DNA of 64,000 nt from Bosea vestrisii (lineage in GTDB: Bacteria; Pseudomonadota; Alphaproteobacteria; Rhizobiales; Beijerinckiaceae), in the NCBI RefSeq assembly GCF_030144325.1, contig NZ_CP126307.1, positions 2,728,001 to 2,792,000 on the forward strand. The letters are read 5' to 3'. Below, one piece after another: positions 1 through 9,232 of this stretch (its first letter is position 1; every line of letters starts with the position of its first letter). The position numbers were made by a program, and so were the translations under genes. The notes under the pieces were generated by a model. The model saw only the letters and a program-made list of their open reading frames with translations. It made no database searches and was not told where the DNA came from.

Positions 1-1
1 C

Positions 2-343
2 TGCCTGCTCACCGCCGACATGCAGAACCGGCGTATCATCGACGGCATCTTCCGCTCGGTCGGACACTCGCCCAAGCCAGCGATCGAAACCAATTCGATC
101 TTTAACCTGTGCTCCCATGCCGGCATTCAGGGCGTCTCCAGCATCGTCTCCTCGCAATTGCTGGAGTTCTTCGGCGTCCCGCTCGGCACCAAGGCGCTGC
201 CACTGATCGAGCCCGACGCCAAGCGCACGATCGGCCTGATCATGGCTGACCGCCACCCCGCCGCTCCGCTGGCCCGCAACCTCTTGATGATGTCCGGGGC
301 CATGGAGGACGCCAGCCTGCCGAGGCGCCCGATCGTTAAATAG
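2..343 (+). CDS. LysR-family transcriptional regulator, C-terminal part (5' end outside window)
   Basis: Only the last ~114 codons are present. They read as the end of a LysR effector-binding domain: a stretch around ETNSIFNLCSHAGIQGVSSI, then a strand ending in IGLIMADRHPAAPLARNLL, typical of the closing helix of this fold. The DNA-binding N-terminus lies upstream of the window. It sits directly before a formate dehydrogenase cluster in the same orientation; LysR regulators (FdsR type) commonly flank fds clusters, so control of fdsGBACD is likely. The effector cannot be read from this fragment. Confidence 0.75.
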   Translation, partial: CLLTADMQNRRIIDGIFRSVGHSPKPAIETNSIFNLCSHAGIQGVSSIVSSQLLEFFGVPLGTKALPLIEPDAKRTIGLIMADRHPAAPLARNLLMMSGAMEDASLPRRPIVK

Positions 344-430
344 CTTGCAGCTATCGAAGTCGCCAGGAGCGGCCGTTCTCCGTACCAATAAGCGAAGGTT
401 ATCGCACCGTCGAGTGGAGTTGGCTGAGCA

Positions 431-462
431 TGATAGTGATTTTTGATAGTCCATAGCTATCA
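431..462 (+). promoter_or_regulatory. Candidate LysR operator upstream of fdsG
   Basis: The 214-bp gap between the LysR gene and fdsG is AT-richer than its surroundings. It contains TGATAG at 431-436, a second TGATAG at 444-449 and the inverted copy CTATCA at 457-462. The last two form a palindrome with the T-N11-A geometry of LysR sites. No confident -35/-10 pair was assigned. A strong ribosome-binding site (GGAGGAGGG) precedes the fdsG ATG at 558. Confidence 0.45.
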
Positions 463-557
463 TATGGTCGGAACAAACGATTTGAAATCATCCTAAACTT
501 CCCCATCCTCTTTCAAAACGCGCAGGCCGGGCGAACGGCCCGCATGGAGGAGGGACG

Positions 558-1028
558 ATGGTCCACTACCCAGCCTGGGATCAGGACGAGGCGCGCTCGA
601 TTGTGTCGGGCCTGTCTCATCTCGAAGGGGCGACCCTGCCGATCCTGCACGCGCTGCAGGAGGAGTTCGGCTATGTCGACCCGCAGGCCGTGCCGCTGAT
701 CGCCGAGGCGCTCAACCTGTCGCGGGCCGATGTGCACGGCACCATCTCCTTCTATCACGACTTCAGGACCGCCCCGCCGCCGCGCCGCATCGTCAAGCTC
801 TGCCGCGCCGAGGCCTGCCAGGCGCTCGGCTGCGAGGCGCTGGTCGAGGATCTCGCGCGCGAGCACGGCATCGTCGTCGACAGCCACGATGGCCACCACG
901 ATGCGGTGGTCGAAACCGTCTACTGCCTTGGCAATTGCGCGCTAGGCCCCTCGGCCCTGGTCGAGGGCGAGTTGGTCGGGCGGGTCGATGCCGACCGGAT
1001 TGCCGCTCTGTGCGGAGCGCAGCAATGA
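558..1028 (+). CDS. fdsG: NAD-dependent formate dehydrogenase gamma subunit FdsG
   Basis: 156 aa, NuoE-like thioredoxin-fold protein. Four cysteines (C82, C87, C123, C127) occur in the spacing that binds one [2Fe-2S] cluster in NuoE/FdsG proteins. It forms the diaphorase module with FdsB and passes electrons from formate oxidation towards NAD+. Its TGA overlaps the ATG of fdsB (ATGA), so translation is probably coupled. It is the first gene of a fdsGBACD cluster; gene order and size match the soluble cytoplasmic Mo-formate dehydrogenases of Rhodobacter and Cupriavidus. Confidence 0.93.
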   Translation: MVHYPAWDQDEARSIVSGLSHLEGATLPILHALQEEFGYVDPQAVPLIAEALNLSRADVHGTISFYHDFRTAPPPRRIVKLCRAEACQALGCEALVEDLAREHGIVVDSHDGHHDAVVETVYCLGNCALGPSALVEGELVGRVDADRIAALCGAQQ

Positions 1029-2596
1029 GCGAGGCAATCCGCATCTACGTCCCGATCGACGCCGCCGCGCTCTCGGTCGGCGCCGAAGTGGTGGCACAGG
1101 CCGTCGCCAAGGAGGCACAGGCGCGCGGTATCGCCGTCGAGTTCATCCGAAACGGCTCGCGCGGCATGCTCTGGCTCGAGCCGATGGTCGAGGTTGAGAC
1201 GGGGGAAGGCCGGATCGCCTATGGCCCGGTCGCGGCCAAGGACGTCGCCACGCTGTTCGAGGCCGGCTTTCAGAATGGCGGGCCCCATGGCCTGCGCCTC
1301 GGTCCGGTCGATGAGCTCGACTGGCTGAAACGCCAGCAGCGCCTGACTTTCGAGCGCGTCGGCGTGACCGATCCACTCTCGCTCGCCGACTACCGCGCCC
1401 ATGACGGGCTGAAGGGCCTGGAGAAGGCGCTCTCGCTCACAGGCGTTGAGATCGTCGAGGAGGTGAAGGCGTCCGGCCTGCGCGGCCGCGGCGGTGCCGG
1501 CTTCCCGACCGGGATCAAATGGAAGACCGTCCACGACGCCGGCGCGACACAGAAATACATCGTCTGCAATGCCGATGAGGGCGACAGCGGCACTTTTGCC
1601 GACCGGATGCTGATGGAGGGCGACCCTTTCCTGTTGATCGAGGGCATGGCGATCGCCGCAATCGCGGTCGGCGCGACCCGGGGCTACATCTATCTGCGTT
1701 CGGAATATCCGCACGCCCACAAGGCGCTGCAGCGTGCGATCCTGAAGGCGCGCAATGCCGGCGTGCTGGGCGCCTCCGTGCTCGGCTCGGGCAAGGCCTT
1801 CGAGCTCGAGGTTCGGTTGGGAGCCGGCGCCTATATCTGCGGAGAGGAGACCTCGCTGCTGGAGAGCCTGGAAGGCAAGCGCGCCATCGTCCGAGCCAAG
1901 CCGCCGATCCCGGCACTGCAGGGCCTGTTCGGCAAGCCGACCATCGTCAACAACGTACTCTCCTTCGCCGCGGTGCCCTGGATCCTGACGCATGGCGCCA
2001 AGGCCTATGCCGATTACGGCATGGGCCGCTCGCGTGGCACGCTGCCGGTGCAGCTTGGCGGCAATGTCAGGCGCGGCGGGCTGATCGAACTCGCCTTCGG
2101 CATCTCGCTGCGCGAAATCATCGAGGACATAGGCGGCGGCACGCTGTCGGGCCGGCCGATCCGGGCCGTGCAGGTCGGCGGGCCGCTCGGCGCCTATCTC
2201 ACGGCACAGCAGCTCGATACGCCGATGGACTATGAGGCTCTGGCCGGCATCAAGGCGATGCTCGGCCATGGCGGCATCGTCGTCTTCGACGACAGCGTCG
2301 ACATGGCCAGGCAAGCCCGCTTCGCCTTCGAGTTCTGCGCCAAGGAGAGCTGCGGCAAGTGCACGCCCTGCCGGATCGGCGCGACACGCGGCGTCGAGCT
2401 GGTCGACAAGATCATCGCCGGCCATGAGCGGCCGAAGAACCTCGCCGTGCTGCGCGATCTCAACAAGCTGATGACCGACGCCTCGCTCTGCGCCATGGGC
2501 GGGCTCACCCCGATGCCGGTGATGAGTGCGCTCAACCATTTCTTCGAGGATTTCGACCGTCCGCCGGCCGAGCGCCTGCCGCTGGCGGCCGAGTGA
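1025..2596 (+). CDS. fdsB: NAD-dependent formate dehydrogenase beta subunit FdsB
   Basis: 523 aa, NuoF-like. The first ~100 residues form a thioredoxin-like ferredoxin domain. The FMN/NADH-binding core follows, with GLRGRGGAGFPTGIKW near 151-166 and the NAD/FMN loop GAYICGEETSLLESLEGK. The C-terminal [4Fe-4S] motif is SCGKCTPCRIGATRG plus a later Cys in SLCAMGG. It transfers hydride to NAD+ via FMN. An upstream in-frame ATG exists, but the start at 1025 gives the conserved N-terminus and the ATGA overlap with fdsG. The stop is 10 bp before fdsA. Confidence 0.94.
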   Translation: MSEAIRIYVPIDAAALSVGAEVVAQAVAKEAQARGIAVEFIRNGSRGMLWLEPMVEVETGEGRIAYGPVAAKDVATLFEAGFQNGGPHGLRLGPVDELDWLKRQQRLTFERVGVTDPLSLADYRAHDGLKGLEKALSLTGVEIVEEVKASGLRGRGGAGFPTGIKWKTVHDAGATQKYIVCNADEGDSGTFADRMLMEGDPFLLIEGMAIAAIAVGATRGYIYLRSEYPHAHKALQRAILKARNAGVLGASVLGSGKAFELEVRLGAGAYICGEETSLLESLEGKRAIVRAKPPIPALQGLFGKPTIVNNVLSFAAVPWILTHGAKAYADYGMGRSRGTLPVQLGGNVRRGGLIELAFGISLREIIEDIGGGTLSGRPIRAVQVGGPLGAYLTAQQLDTPMDYEALAGIKAMLGHGGIVVFDDSVDMARQARFAFEFCAKESCGKCTPCRIGATRGVELVDKIIAGHERPKNLAVLRDLNKLMTDASLCAMGGLTPMPVMSALNHFFEDFDRPPAERLPLAAE

Positions 2597-2606
2597 GGAG
2601 ACATCG

Positions 2607-5490
2607 ATGAGCCTGATCAAGGAAATCGATTTCGGAACGCCGATCCGGGTCGCCGAGAAGACGGTGACGCTGACGATCGACGGCGAGAGCGTCACGGTCC
2701 CGGCCGGCACCTCGGTGATGGCCGCTGCGATGAGCGTCGGCACCAAGATCCCAAAGCTTTGCGCCACCGACTCGCTCGAACCCTTCGGCTCCTGCCGACT
2801 CTGCCTGGTCGAGATCGAGGGACGGCGCGGCACGCCCGCTTCCTGCACGACGCCGGCGGAAGACGGCATGATCGTGCGCACCCAAACGGAGAACCTCTCC
2901 GCCCTGCGCAAGGGCGTGATGGAGCTCTACATCTCCGACCATCCGCTCGACTGCCTGACCTGCTCGGCCAATGGCGACTGCGAACTGCAGGACATGGCAG
3001 GTGCGGTCGGCCTGCGCGAGGTGCGCTACGGCTATGACGGTGAGAACCACGTCAAACCGGCGAGCACCGAAGGCTACGCCAACGAGAACTGGCTGCCCAA
3101 GGACACCTCGAACCCCTATTTCACCTACGATCCCAGCAAGTGCATCGTCTGCAATCGCTGCGTTCGCGCCTGCGCCGAGGTGCAGGGCACCTTCGCGCTG
3201 ACGATCACCGGCCGCGGCTTCGACTCGCGCGTCGCAGCGGGACCGACCGATTTCCTCGGTTCGGAATGCGTCTCCTGCGGCGCCTGCGTGCAGGCCTGCC
3301 CGACGGCGACGCTGATGGAGAACAAGGTGATCGAGCTCGGCCAGCCCGAGCATTCCAAGGTCACGACCTGCGCCTATTGCGGCGTCGGCTGCTCGTTCAA
3401 GGCGGAGATGCAGGGCGACCGCGTCGTGCGCATGGTGCCCTATAAGGACGGCAAGGCGAACGAAGGCCATTCCTGCGTGAAGGGCCGTTTCGCCTGGGGT
3501 TATGCGACCCATAAGGACCGCATGACCAAGCCGATGATCCGCGAGAAGATCACCGATCCCTGGCGTGAGGTCTCCTGGGAGGTGGCGATCAACTACGCCG
3601 CCAGCGAGTTCAAGCGCATCCAGGCCAAATACGGCCGGGAATCGCTCGGCGCCATCACTTCCTCACGCTGCACCAACGAGGAGGTCTACCTTGTCCAAAA
3701 GCTGGTGCGCGCCGGCTTCCGCAACAACAATGTCGATACCTGCGCTCGCGTCTGCCACTCGCCGACCGGCTATGGCCTGAAGACCACGCTCGGCACCTCG
3801 GCCGGCACGCAGGACTTCAAATCGGTCGAGAAGGCCGACGTCATCCTGGTCATCGGCGCCAACCCGACCGACGGCCACCCGGTCTTCGCCTCGCGAATGA
3901 AGAAGCGCATCCGCCAGGGCGCCAAGGTCATCGTCGCCGACCCGCGCCGGATCGACATGGTCAAGTCGCCGCATATCAAGGCGCAGTACCATCTCCAGCT
4001 CAGGCCCGGCACCAATGTCGCGCTGGTCAACGCGCTCGCCCATGTCATCGTCACCGAGGGACTGATCGACGAGGATTATGTCCGCGAGCGTTGCGACCTC
4101 GGCGATTTCGAGGTCTGGGCCCGGTTCGTCGCCGAAGAGCGCAACTCGCCGGAGGCGAGCGAACAGTACACCGGCGTGTCGGCGGCTGATCTGCGTGCAG
4201 CGGCCCGGCTCTACGCCACTGGCGGCAATGGCGCGATCTTCTACGGGCTCGGCGTCACCGAGCACAGCCAGGGCTCGACCATGGTGATGGGCATGGCCAA
4301 CATCGCCATGGCGACCGGCAATATCGGCCGCGAAGGCGTCGGCGTGAACCCGCTGCGCGGCCAGAACAATGTCCAGGGCTCCTGCGACATGGGCTCGTTC
4401 CCGCACGAGTTCACCGGCTATCGCCATGTCTCCGACGACGCCACGAGGCAGATCTTCGAGACGATCTGGGGCGTGCCGCTCGATTCCGAGCAGGGCCTGC
4501 GCATCCCGAACATGCTCGACGAGGCGGTCGGCGGCCATTTCAAGGGCCTCTACGTCCAGGGCGAGGACATCGCCCAGTCCGATCCGGAACACCCAGCACG
4601 TCACGGCCGGCCTCGCCGCGATGGAATGCGTCGTCATCCAGGACCTGTTCCTGAACGAGACGGCGAAATATGCCCATGTCTTCCTGCCGGGCTCCTCCTT
4701 CCTGGAGAAGGACGGCACCTTCACCAATGCCGAGCGCCGCATCAACCGCGTCCGGCAGGTGATGACGCCGCTCTCCGGCAAGGCCGAGTTCCAGGTCACA
4801 ATCGACTTGGCGCGGGCGCTCGGCCTCGAGATGAATTACGGCCATCCGAGCGAGATCATGGATGAGGTTGCCCTGCTGACCCCGACCTTTGCCGGCGTCA
4901 GCTACAAGAAGCTCGATGAGCTCGGCTCGGTGCAGTGGCCCTGCAACGACAAGGCTCCGACCGGCACGCCGCTGATGCATGTCGACCGCTTCGTGCGCGG
5001 CAAAGGCAAGTTCATGATCACCGAATACGTGCCGACGCAGGAGCGCACCGGCCCGCGTTTCCCGCTGATCCTGACCACCGGGCGCATCCTCTCGCAGTAC
5101 AATGTCGGCGCTCAGACGAGGCGCACCGAGAACCAGGCCTGGCATGACGAGGACGTGCTGGAGATCCACCCCTTCGATGCCGAGAGTCGCGGCATCAAGG
5201 ACGGTGACCTCGTCGCGCTCGCCAGCCGCTCCGGCGACATCTCGCTGCGCGCCGAGATCTCTGAGCGGATGCAGCCCGGCGTGGTCTACACCACCTTCCA
5301 CCACGCCTCGACCGGCGCCAACGTCATCACCACCGACTATTCCGATTGGGCGACCAACTGCCCGGAATACAAGGTCACGGCGGTCGAGGTCCGCAGGACG
5401 AACTATTACTCGCAGTGGCAGGAGCGCAATCGCGAGGAGGACATCTCGCTGCGCCTGATCGCGGGGCGCCTGCCCGATGCCGCGGAATAG
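2607..5490 (+). pseudogene. fdsA: Formate dehydrogenase alpha (catalytic) subunit FdsA, interrupted by a +1 frameshift
   Basis: The two reading frames together encode ~960 aa, the usual FdsA length. Visible in order: [2Fe-2S] ferredoxin domain (C52, C63, C66, C80), His-Cys [4Fe-4S] segment DHPLDCLTCSANGDC, two [4Fe-4S] motifs (CIVCNRCVRAC and CVSCGACVQAC), the [4Fe-4S] of the molybdopterin domain (CAYCGVGC), and TCARVCHSPT with the likely Mo-ligating C383. At 4584-4588 the sequence reads ccggaac where ccgaac would keep the frame and give the conserved SDPNTQHV. The extra G moves translation from frame 2607..4587 to 4588..5490. As written, the product stops at 4865 (752 aa) and lacks the molybdopterin-dinucleotide domain. 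Intact flanking genes make a sequencing error a serious alternative. Confidence 0.9.
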
Positions 5491-6322
5491 CCCACCCGCC
5501 CAGCCCCCGGCGAGCCATGCGGTCGCGGTCCGGACCATCAGGTTCGGCGCCGCCGAGCGTGCAGCCGATGTCAGCGCCGAGGTCGCCGTCGAGTCGCCCA
5601 TCAACATCGTCTACGGCAACCTGCCCTATGCGGTGATGATGGCGACGCCGTCGGACATCGAGGATTTCGTCGCCGGTTTCAGCCTGACCGAGGGCATCGT
5701 CCGCAACGTCGACGAGATCAGGTCGATCGCGACTGCACCGCAGCAGGATGGCATCGTCGTCACCGTCGAGCTGGCTCCCGGCCGCTTCCGCGAGCATCTG
5801 GCGCGCCGCCGCAATCTCTCGGGCCGCACCTCATGCGGGCTCTGCGGCGTCGAGGGATTAGCCGACCTGCCGGCCGCCGACGCACGCGCGGCCCAGGCGA
5901 TTCCGATCACACCTGCGGCAATCGGCACAGCCCTGTCAGCACTCGAACGCCAGCAGCCATTGCATCGGCTGACACGCTCGGTCCATGCCGCCGCCTGGTG
6001 CGACCGCGACGGCGCGATCCTGGCGGTGCGCGAGGATGTCGGGCGACACAACGCGCTCGACAAGCTGATTGGTGCCCGCCTGCGCGCCGGCCATGATGCG
6101 AGTGATGGCTTCGTGCTGGTCACCAGCCGCGCCTCCTTCGAGATGGTCGAGAAGGCGGCGATGTTCGGCGCGGGCACGCTGGTCACGATCTCGGCGCCGA
6201 CCTCGCTCGCGATCGAGCGGGCGAATACACTCGGCCTGACGCTGGTCTGCATCGCGCGCGCCGATTCCGCGACCGTCTTCGCCGGCCGTCTGGCCGACAC
6301 CGTGGAGAGCGAAGCCAGATGA
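5477..6322 (+). CDS. fdhD: Formate dehydrogenase sulfurtransferase/chaperone FdhD (FdsC)
   Basis: 281 aa, FdhD family. The hallmark CxxC (C120, C123 in GRTSCGLCG) accepts persulfide sulfur from IscS-type desulfurases and hands it to the bis-MGD cofactor before it enters FdsA. Other conserved blocks are EVAVESPINIVYGN and EDVGRHNALDKLIG. The start overlaps the 3' end of fdsA by 14 bp and the stop overlaps fdsD (ATGA), so it belongs to the fds operon. In Rhodobacter the equivalent gene is called fdsC. Confidence 0.92.
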   Translation: MPRNSPPAQPPASHAVAVRTIRFGAAERAADVSAEVAVESPINIVYGNLPYAVMMATPSDIEDFVAGFSLTEGIVRNVDEIRSIATAPQQDGIVVTVELAPGRFREHLARRRNLSGRTSCGLCGVEGLADLPAADARAAQAIPITPAAIGTALSALERQQPLHRLTRSVHAAAWCDRDGAILAVREDVGRHNALDKLIGARLRAGHDASDGFVLVTSRASFEMVEKAAMFGAGTLVTISAPTSLAIERANTLGLTLVCIARADSATVFAGRLADTVESEAR

Positions 6323-6588
6323 TCGACGCTGAGAGCAGCGAAGCGATGACTCGGGATCATGCGGGCGAGAGCCTCGCCAAGCTCGCTTCCATGGCCAACC
6401 AGATCGGCGATTTCTTCAAGTCCTACCCGGACGAGGAGGCCATCGCCGCGATCGCCGATCACATCAACCAGTTCTGGACGAAGCGCATGCGCGAGGATTT
6501 CCGCGCCGGCTTCGAGACGGATACGTCAGTCCTGTCACCGCTCGTGCGGCAGGCGCGGGACAAGGTCAGGCCCGCGCCAAGCGGGTAG
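6319..6588 (+). CDS. fdsD: Formate dehydrogenase delta subunit FdsD
   Basis: 89 aa. The segment MANQIGDFFKSYPDEEAIAA followed by HINQFWTKRMREDF is characteristic of the FdsD family. This small subunit lacks metal motifs and is needed for assembly or stability of the FdsABG complex. It is the last gene of the cluster, start overlapping fdhD. Only 17 bp separate its stop from the stop of the convergent GH2 gene, so no separate terminator hairpin fits between them. Confidence 0.9.
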   Translation: MIDAESSEAMTRDHAGESLAKLASMANQIGDFFKSYPDEEAIAAIADHINQFWTKRMREDFRAGFETDTSVLSPLVRQARDKVRPAPSG

Positions 6589-6605
6589 ACGGCCGCGGCT
6601 TGCTC

Positions 6606-9230
6606 TCACCCGCTCGCGTAACTCACACAGTCGGTGGCATTGACGGCACGGACAGCGCCAGTCGGCGCAACGCTGACACCCGGGCGCTGCCGCAGCCGGA
6701 TACGGCGCGGTTCACCCGGCGCCAGATGGAACCAGTTCTGTTCCGGTCGCCAGCCATGGTCGACGATCTCGACCGATTGCGCGAAGCGCTGCGTCGAGAG
6801 GACGAGGCTCCAATTCTCGCCCTCGCGCTCCAGCTGCGCGACAAGCCCGCACTGGTGCCGCTCATGGCCGCGCCCGAGCGGGAAATGGAATGCCTCCGCC
6901 AGCACCTCGCCACTCGCGGCATCGCGCAACACGGCCGAGGTCACGTCATGGCCGGGCGGGCCGAAACGATAGGCATAGGCGATATCGAAGAAACGGCCGA
7001 TCAGCTCGAAGGCCGACAGCGTCACCGCCGAGCGCGGGCCGAGCGCGATGTCGCGCTTCGCTTGAACGACAGCAACCTCGCCAGCACGCCAGCAGGTTAG
7101 CTCGACGGTGGCGGCTAGCGGCTCGGGCCGTTCGTTGATGACATGCAAGCCGAGCCCGTTGACGCCCTCATCGGTGAGCGCGAGCTGGACCGGGCGGAAG
7201 GCGCGGACGAGCCCGTGCCAGGCCGATTTAGGCTCGCCGTCGCTGGCGATCACGCCCCAGCCGGCGCCGGGCTGGAGATCCTGCAGCAGCCAGACCAGCG
7301 CGCCGCGCGTCGGCGAGCCGGGCCGGCGCCATTCGGCGAAGGTTTCTTCCATCACCTCGGCAACGGTGGCGCGTGACAAGGCGAAATAGCGCTCGGGATC
7401 CTCGCGCCGCAAACACGCCGGATCGAGCCCATAGAGCTGTTCGAGATAATGATCGCGCACATCCTCGAAATCCCAGGAGGCACCGGCATCGCGCGGCACG
7501 CCGCGCTTCCAGTCGGGATGATGCGTGATCGCCGGCGGCTTGCCACCGCGCAGCGAGATCTCCTCCGGCACATTGGCGAAGGCCAGGCTCTCGGCCGCGA
7601 AGCGCACATTGGCCCGGCGGGCATCGTCGAAGCCACGCATATAGGCGCCGACGCCGTAATAATGCGTCACGCCCTTGTCGGCGACGAAGGGCAGCGGCCC
7701 GCCCGAGGGCGAGTTCGGGACATAAGCGATGTCCGGCCGCAAACGGGCGACCGCCTCCGGCAGGACCTCGTCGAAGACCGGGCCGGACCAGGCCTCGGGC
7801 GGCGCGCCCAGCATCGCCGATTGCTGGAAGACTTCGCTGCCGCCACAGAGCACGGCGAGGCAGGGCGAGCCCTGCGTTCGCCCGAGCAGCGCCTCGACTT
7901 CCGCTGTGATCGCCGCGCGAAAGCCGGCATCGCCCTGCGGGTAGTCGAAGTTGGCCAGCATCATCTCCTGCCAGACCATGATGCCGAGCTCGTCGCAGAG
8001 CGCGAAGAAGGCGTCGTCCTCATAGCTCATCACGCCGGGCAGGCGGATCATGTTCATGCCGGCCTCGCGCGCCAGCCGGAGCCAGGGCTCGTACGCTGCG
8101 CGGCCGCCGGCCAGCGTCACGACATCGGCATTGCTCCAGCAGGCGCCGCGACAGAAGACCGGCACGCCGTTGACGACAAGGCCGAAGCCCTCGCCATCGT
8201 CGCCGCGATCGACCTCGAGCGAGCGGAAGCCGATACGGCCGAGTTCGATGATCTCACCATCAAGCGTGAGGGTGAGATCGTGCAGCGCCGGCTCGCCATG
8301 GGTGTGCGGGAACCAGGGCGCGATGCCGGGCAAGGATAATGTGCCGGCTAACCGCCCTTCACCGTCCACCTGCAGAGTCGCCTCGCAGCCGCAGCAGCGA
8401 ATGATGGCCGATCCAATCCTCCAGCCCTCATCCTGAGGAGCCATTCCGACAGGAATGGCGTCTCGAAGGATGGTCGAAGAGGCTCCGGAATCACCTGGGG
8501 CATCCTTCGAGACGCCGCTGCGCGGCTCCTCAGGATGAGGGCTCCCGGTTGTTACGTGCCGTTTGGCGGAGGCCTCAGCCAGCGTAACTGTGAGTGCGAC
8601 TATGCCGACGCCATCCACATAAGACGTGCGCAGATCAACGGCGTCGATCGTCGGTGCAGCCGCCTCGCTCTCGATCCGTAGCACCGGACGATAAGGTCCG
8701 GTCGGCAGGCCGGGCGGACACCAGCCCGGCATCGAGCCGAGCGCGCTGGTGCGGAACCAGCGCAGGCCGTTCGGCTGGATCATCGTCGGCCGCCAGCGGG
8801 CGCGGCGCGGGGCGGCAGCGAACTTCGGCGCCAAAGCACGGAAGCAGAGCTCGATCTCGGTCCCGGCCGGGCAATCGACCCCGAGTTCGACGGTCGCGAA
8901 CATTGACGAGCTTTCCGCCCGCTTGACGCCATCAACCCAAACCTCGCTGACGGTCGCCAGCCCCTCAAAGCGCAAGCGTCCGTTCAGCGGCTGGGTCAGC
9001 CGCGTGCGATACCAGTGATCCTGCTGGCCGATCGCATTGACACTGGCGTCGTCGAGCCGACCGAGCGAGCGGAGCGTGCCGGCAACGGTACCGGGCACTG
9101 CTGCCTCTCGCCAGTCGCCGCCCTCCGGCAGATCAGCGGGCGTCGCGGCGGCATAAGCCGCTGTCGCGAGCCAGGACCAACCCTCGAGCGGCTCCACCCG
9201 CTCCCCAGTACGCGCGACGATGCGGGCCAT
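6606..9230 (-). CDS. Glycoside hydrolase family 2 (beta-mannosidase-like) protein with in-frame repeat insertion
   Basis: 874 aa without a signal peptide. An N-terminal jelly-roll domain (WREAAVPGTVAGTL, HWYRTRL, VWVDGV) and Ig-like domain precede a TIM barrel carrying MNMIRLPGV, the acid/base region LCGGSE (E466) and a probable nucleophile in VRFAAES. Together these suggest a GH2 beta-mannosidase or related exo-glycosidase acting in the cytoplasm. Residues ~230-269 do not belong to the fold: they are the translation of a palindromic repeat (8423-8543) that keeps the frame open. The gene is last in a five-gene operon, its start 2 bp after the DUF1839 stop, so its substrate may relate to the aminoacyl-carrier-protein pathway. 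Substrate specificity is not shown by the sequence. Confidence 0.82.
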   Translation of the reverse strand: MARIVARTGERVEPLEGWSWLATAAYAAATPADLPEGGDWREAAVPGTVAGTLRSLGRLDDASVNAIGQQDHWYRTRLTQPLNGRLRFEGLATVSEVWVDGVKRAESSSMFATVELGVDCPAGTEIELCFRALAPKFAAAPRRARWRPTMIQPNGLRWFRTSALGSMPGWCPPGLPTGPYRPVLRIESEAAAPTIDAVDLRTSYVDGVGIVALTVTLAEASAKRHVTTGSPHPEEPRSGVSKDAPGDSGASSTILRDAIPVGMAPQDEGWRIGSAIIRCCGCEATLQVDGEGRLAGTLSLPGIAPWFPHTHGEPALHDLTLTLDGEIIELGRIGFRSLEVDRGDDGEGFGLVVNGVPVFCRGACWSNADVVTLAGGRAAYEPWLRLAREAGMNMIRLPGVMSYEDDAFFALCDELGIMVWQEMMLANFDYPQGDAGFRAAITAEVEALLGRTQGSPCLAVLCGGSEVFQQSAMLGAPPEAWSGPVFDEVLPEAVARLRPDIAYVPNSPSGGPLPFVADKGVTHYYGVGAYMRGFDDARRANVRFAAESLAFANVPEEISLRGGKPPAITHHPDWKRGVPRDAGASWDFEDVRDHYLEQLYGLDPACLRREDPERYFALSRATVAEVMEETFAEWRRPGSPTRGALVWLLQDLQPGAGWGVIASDGEPKSAWHGLVRAFRPVQLALTDEGVNGLGLHVINERPEPLAATVELTCWRAGEVAVVQAKRDIALGPRSAVTLSAFELIGRFFDIAYAYRFGPPGHDVTSAVLRDAASGEVLAEAFHFPLGRGHERHQCGLVAQLEREGENWSLVLSTQRFAQSVEIVDHGWRPEQNWFHLAPGEPRRIRLRQRPGVSVAPTGAVRAVNATDCVSYASG
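8423..8543. repeat. 121-bp palindromic repeat inside the GH2 coding sequence
   Basis: Perfect 20-bp terminal inverted repeats at 8423-8442 and 8524-8543 (core CCCTCATCCTGAGGAGCC and its complement) enclose a second perfect 16-bp pair at 8457-8472 and 8501-8516 (GGCGTCTCGAAGGATG). The DNA can fold into a long cruciform. It resembles the REP/RPE-like elements that are normally intergenic in Hyphomicrobiales. Here it lies in an open reading frame and is translated as ~39 residues starting HPEEPRSGVSKDAPG. Confidence 0.85.
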
Positions 9231-9232
9231 GA

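Noticed and set aside
920..2911. 663-codon open frame on the minus strand across fdsB
   Set aside because: Antisense to a clearly conserved fdsB and the start of fdsA. Its translation is Arg/Ala/Gly-rich with no recognisable domain, as expected for GC-rich shadows.
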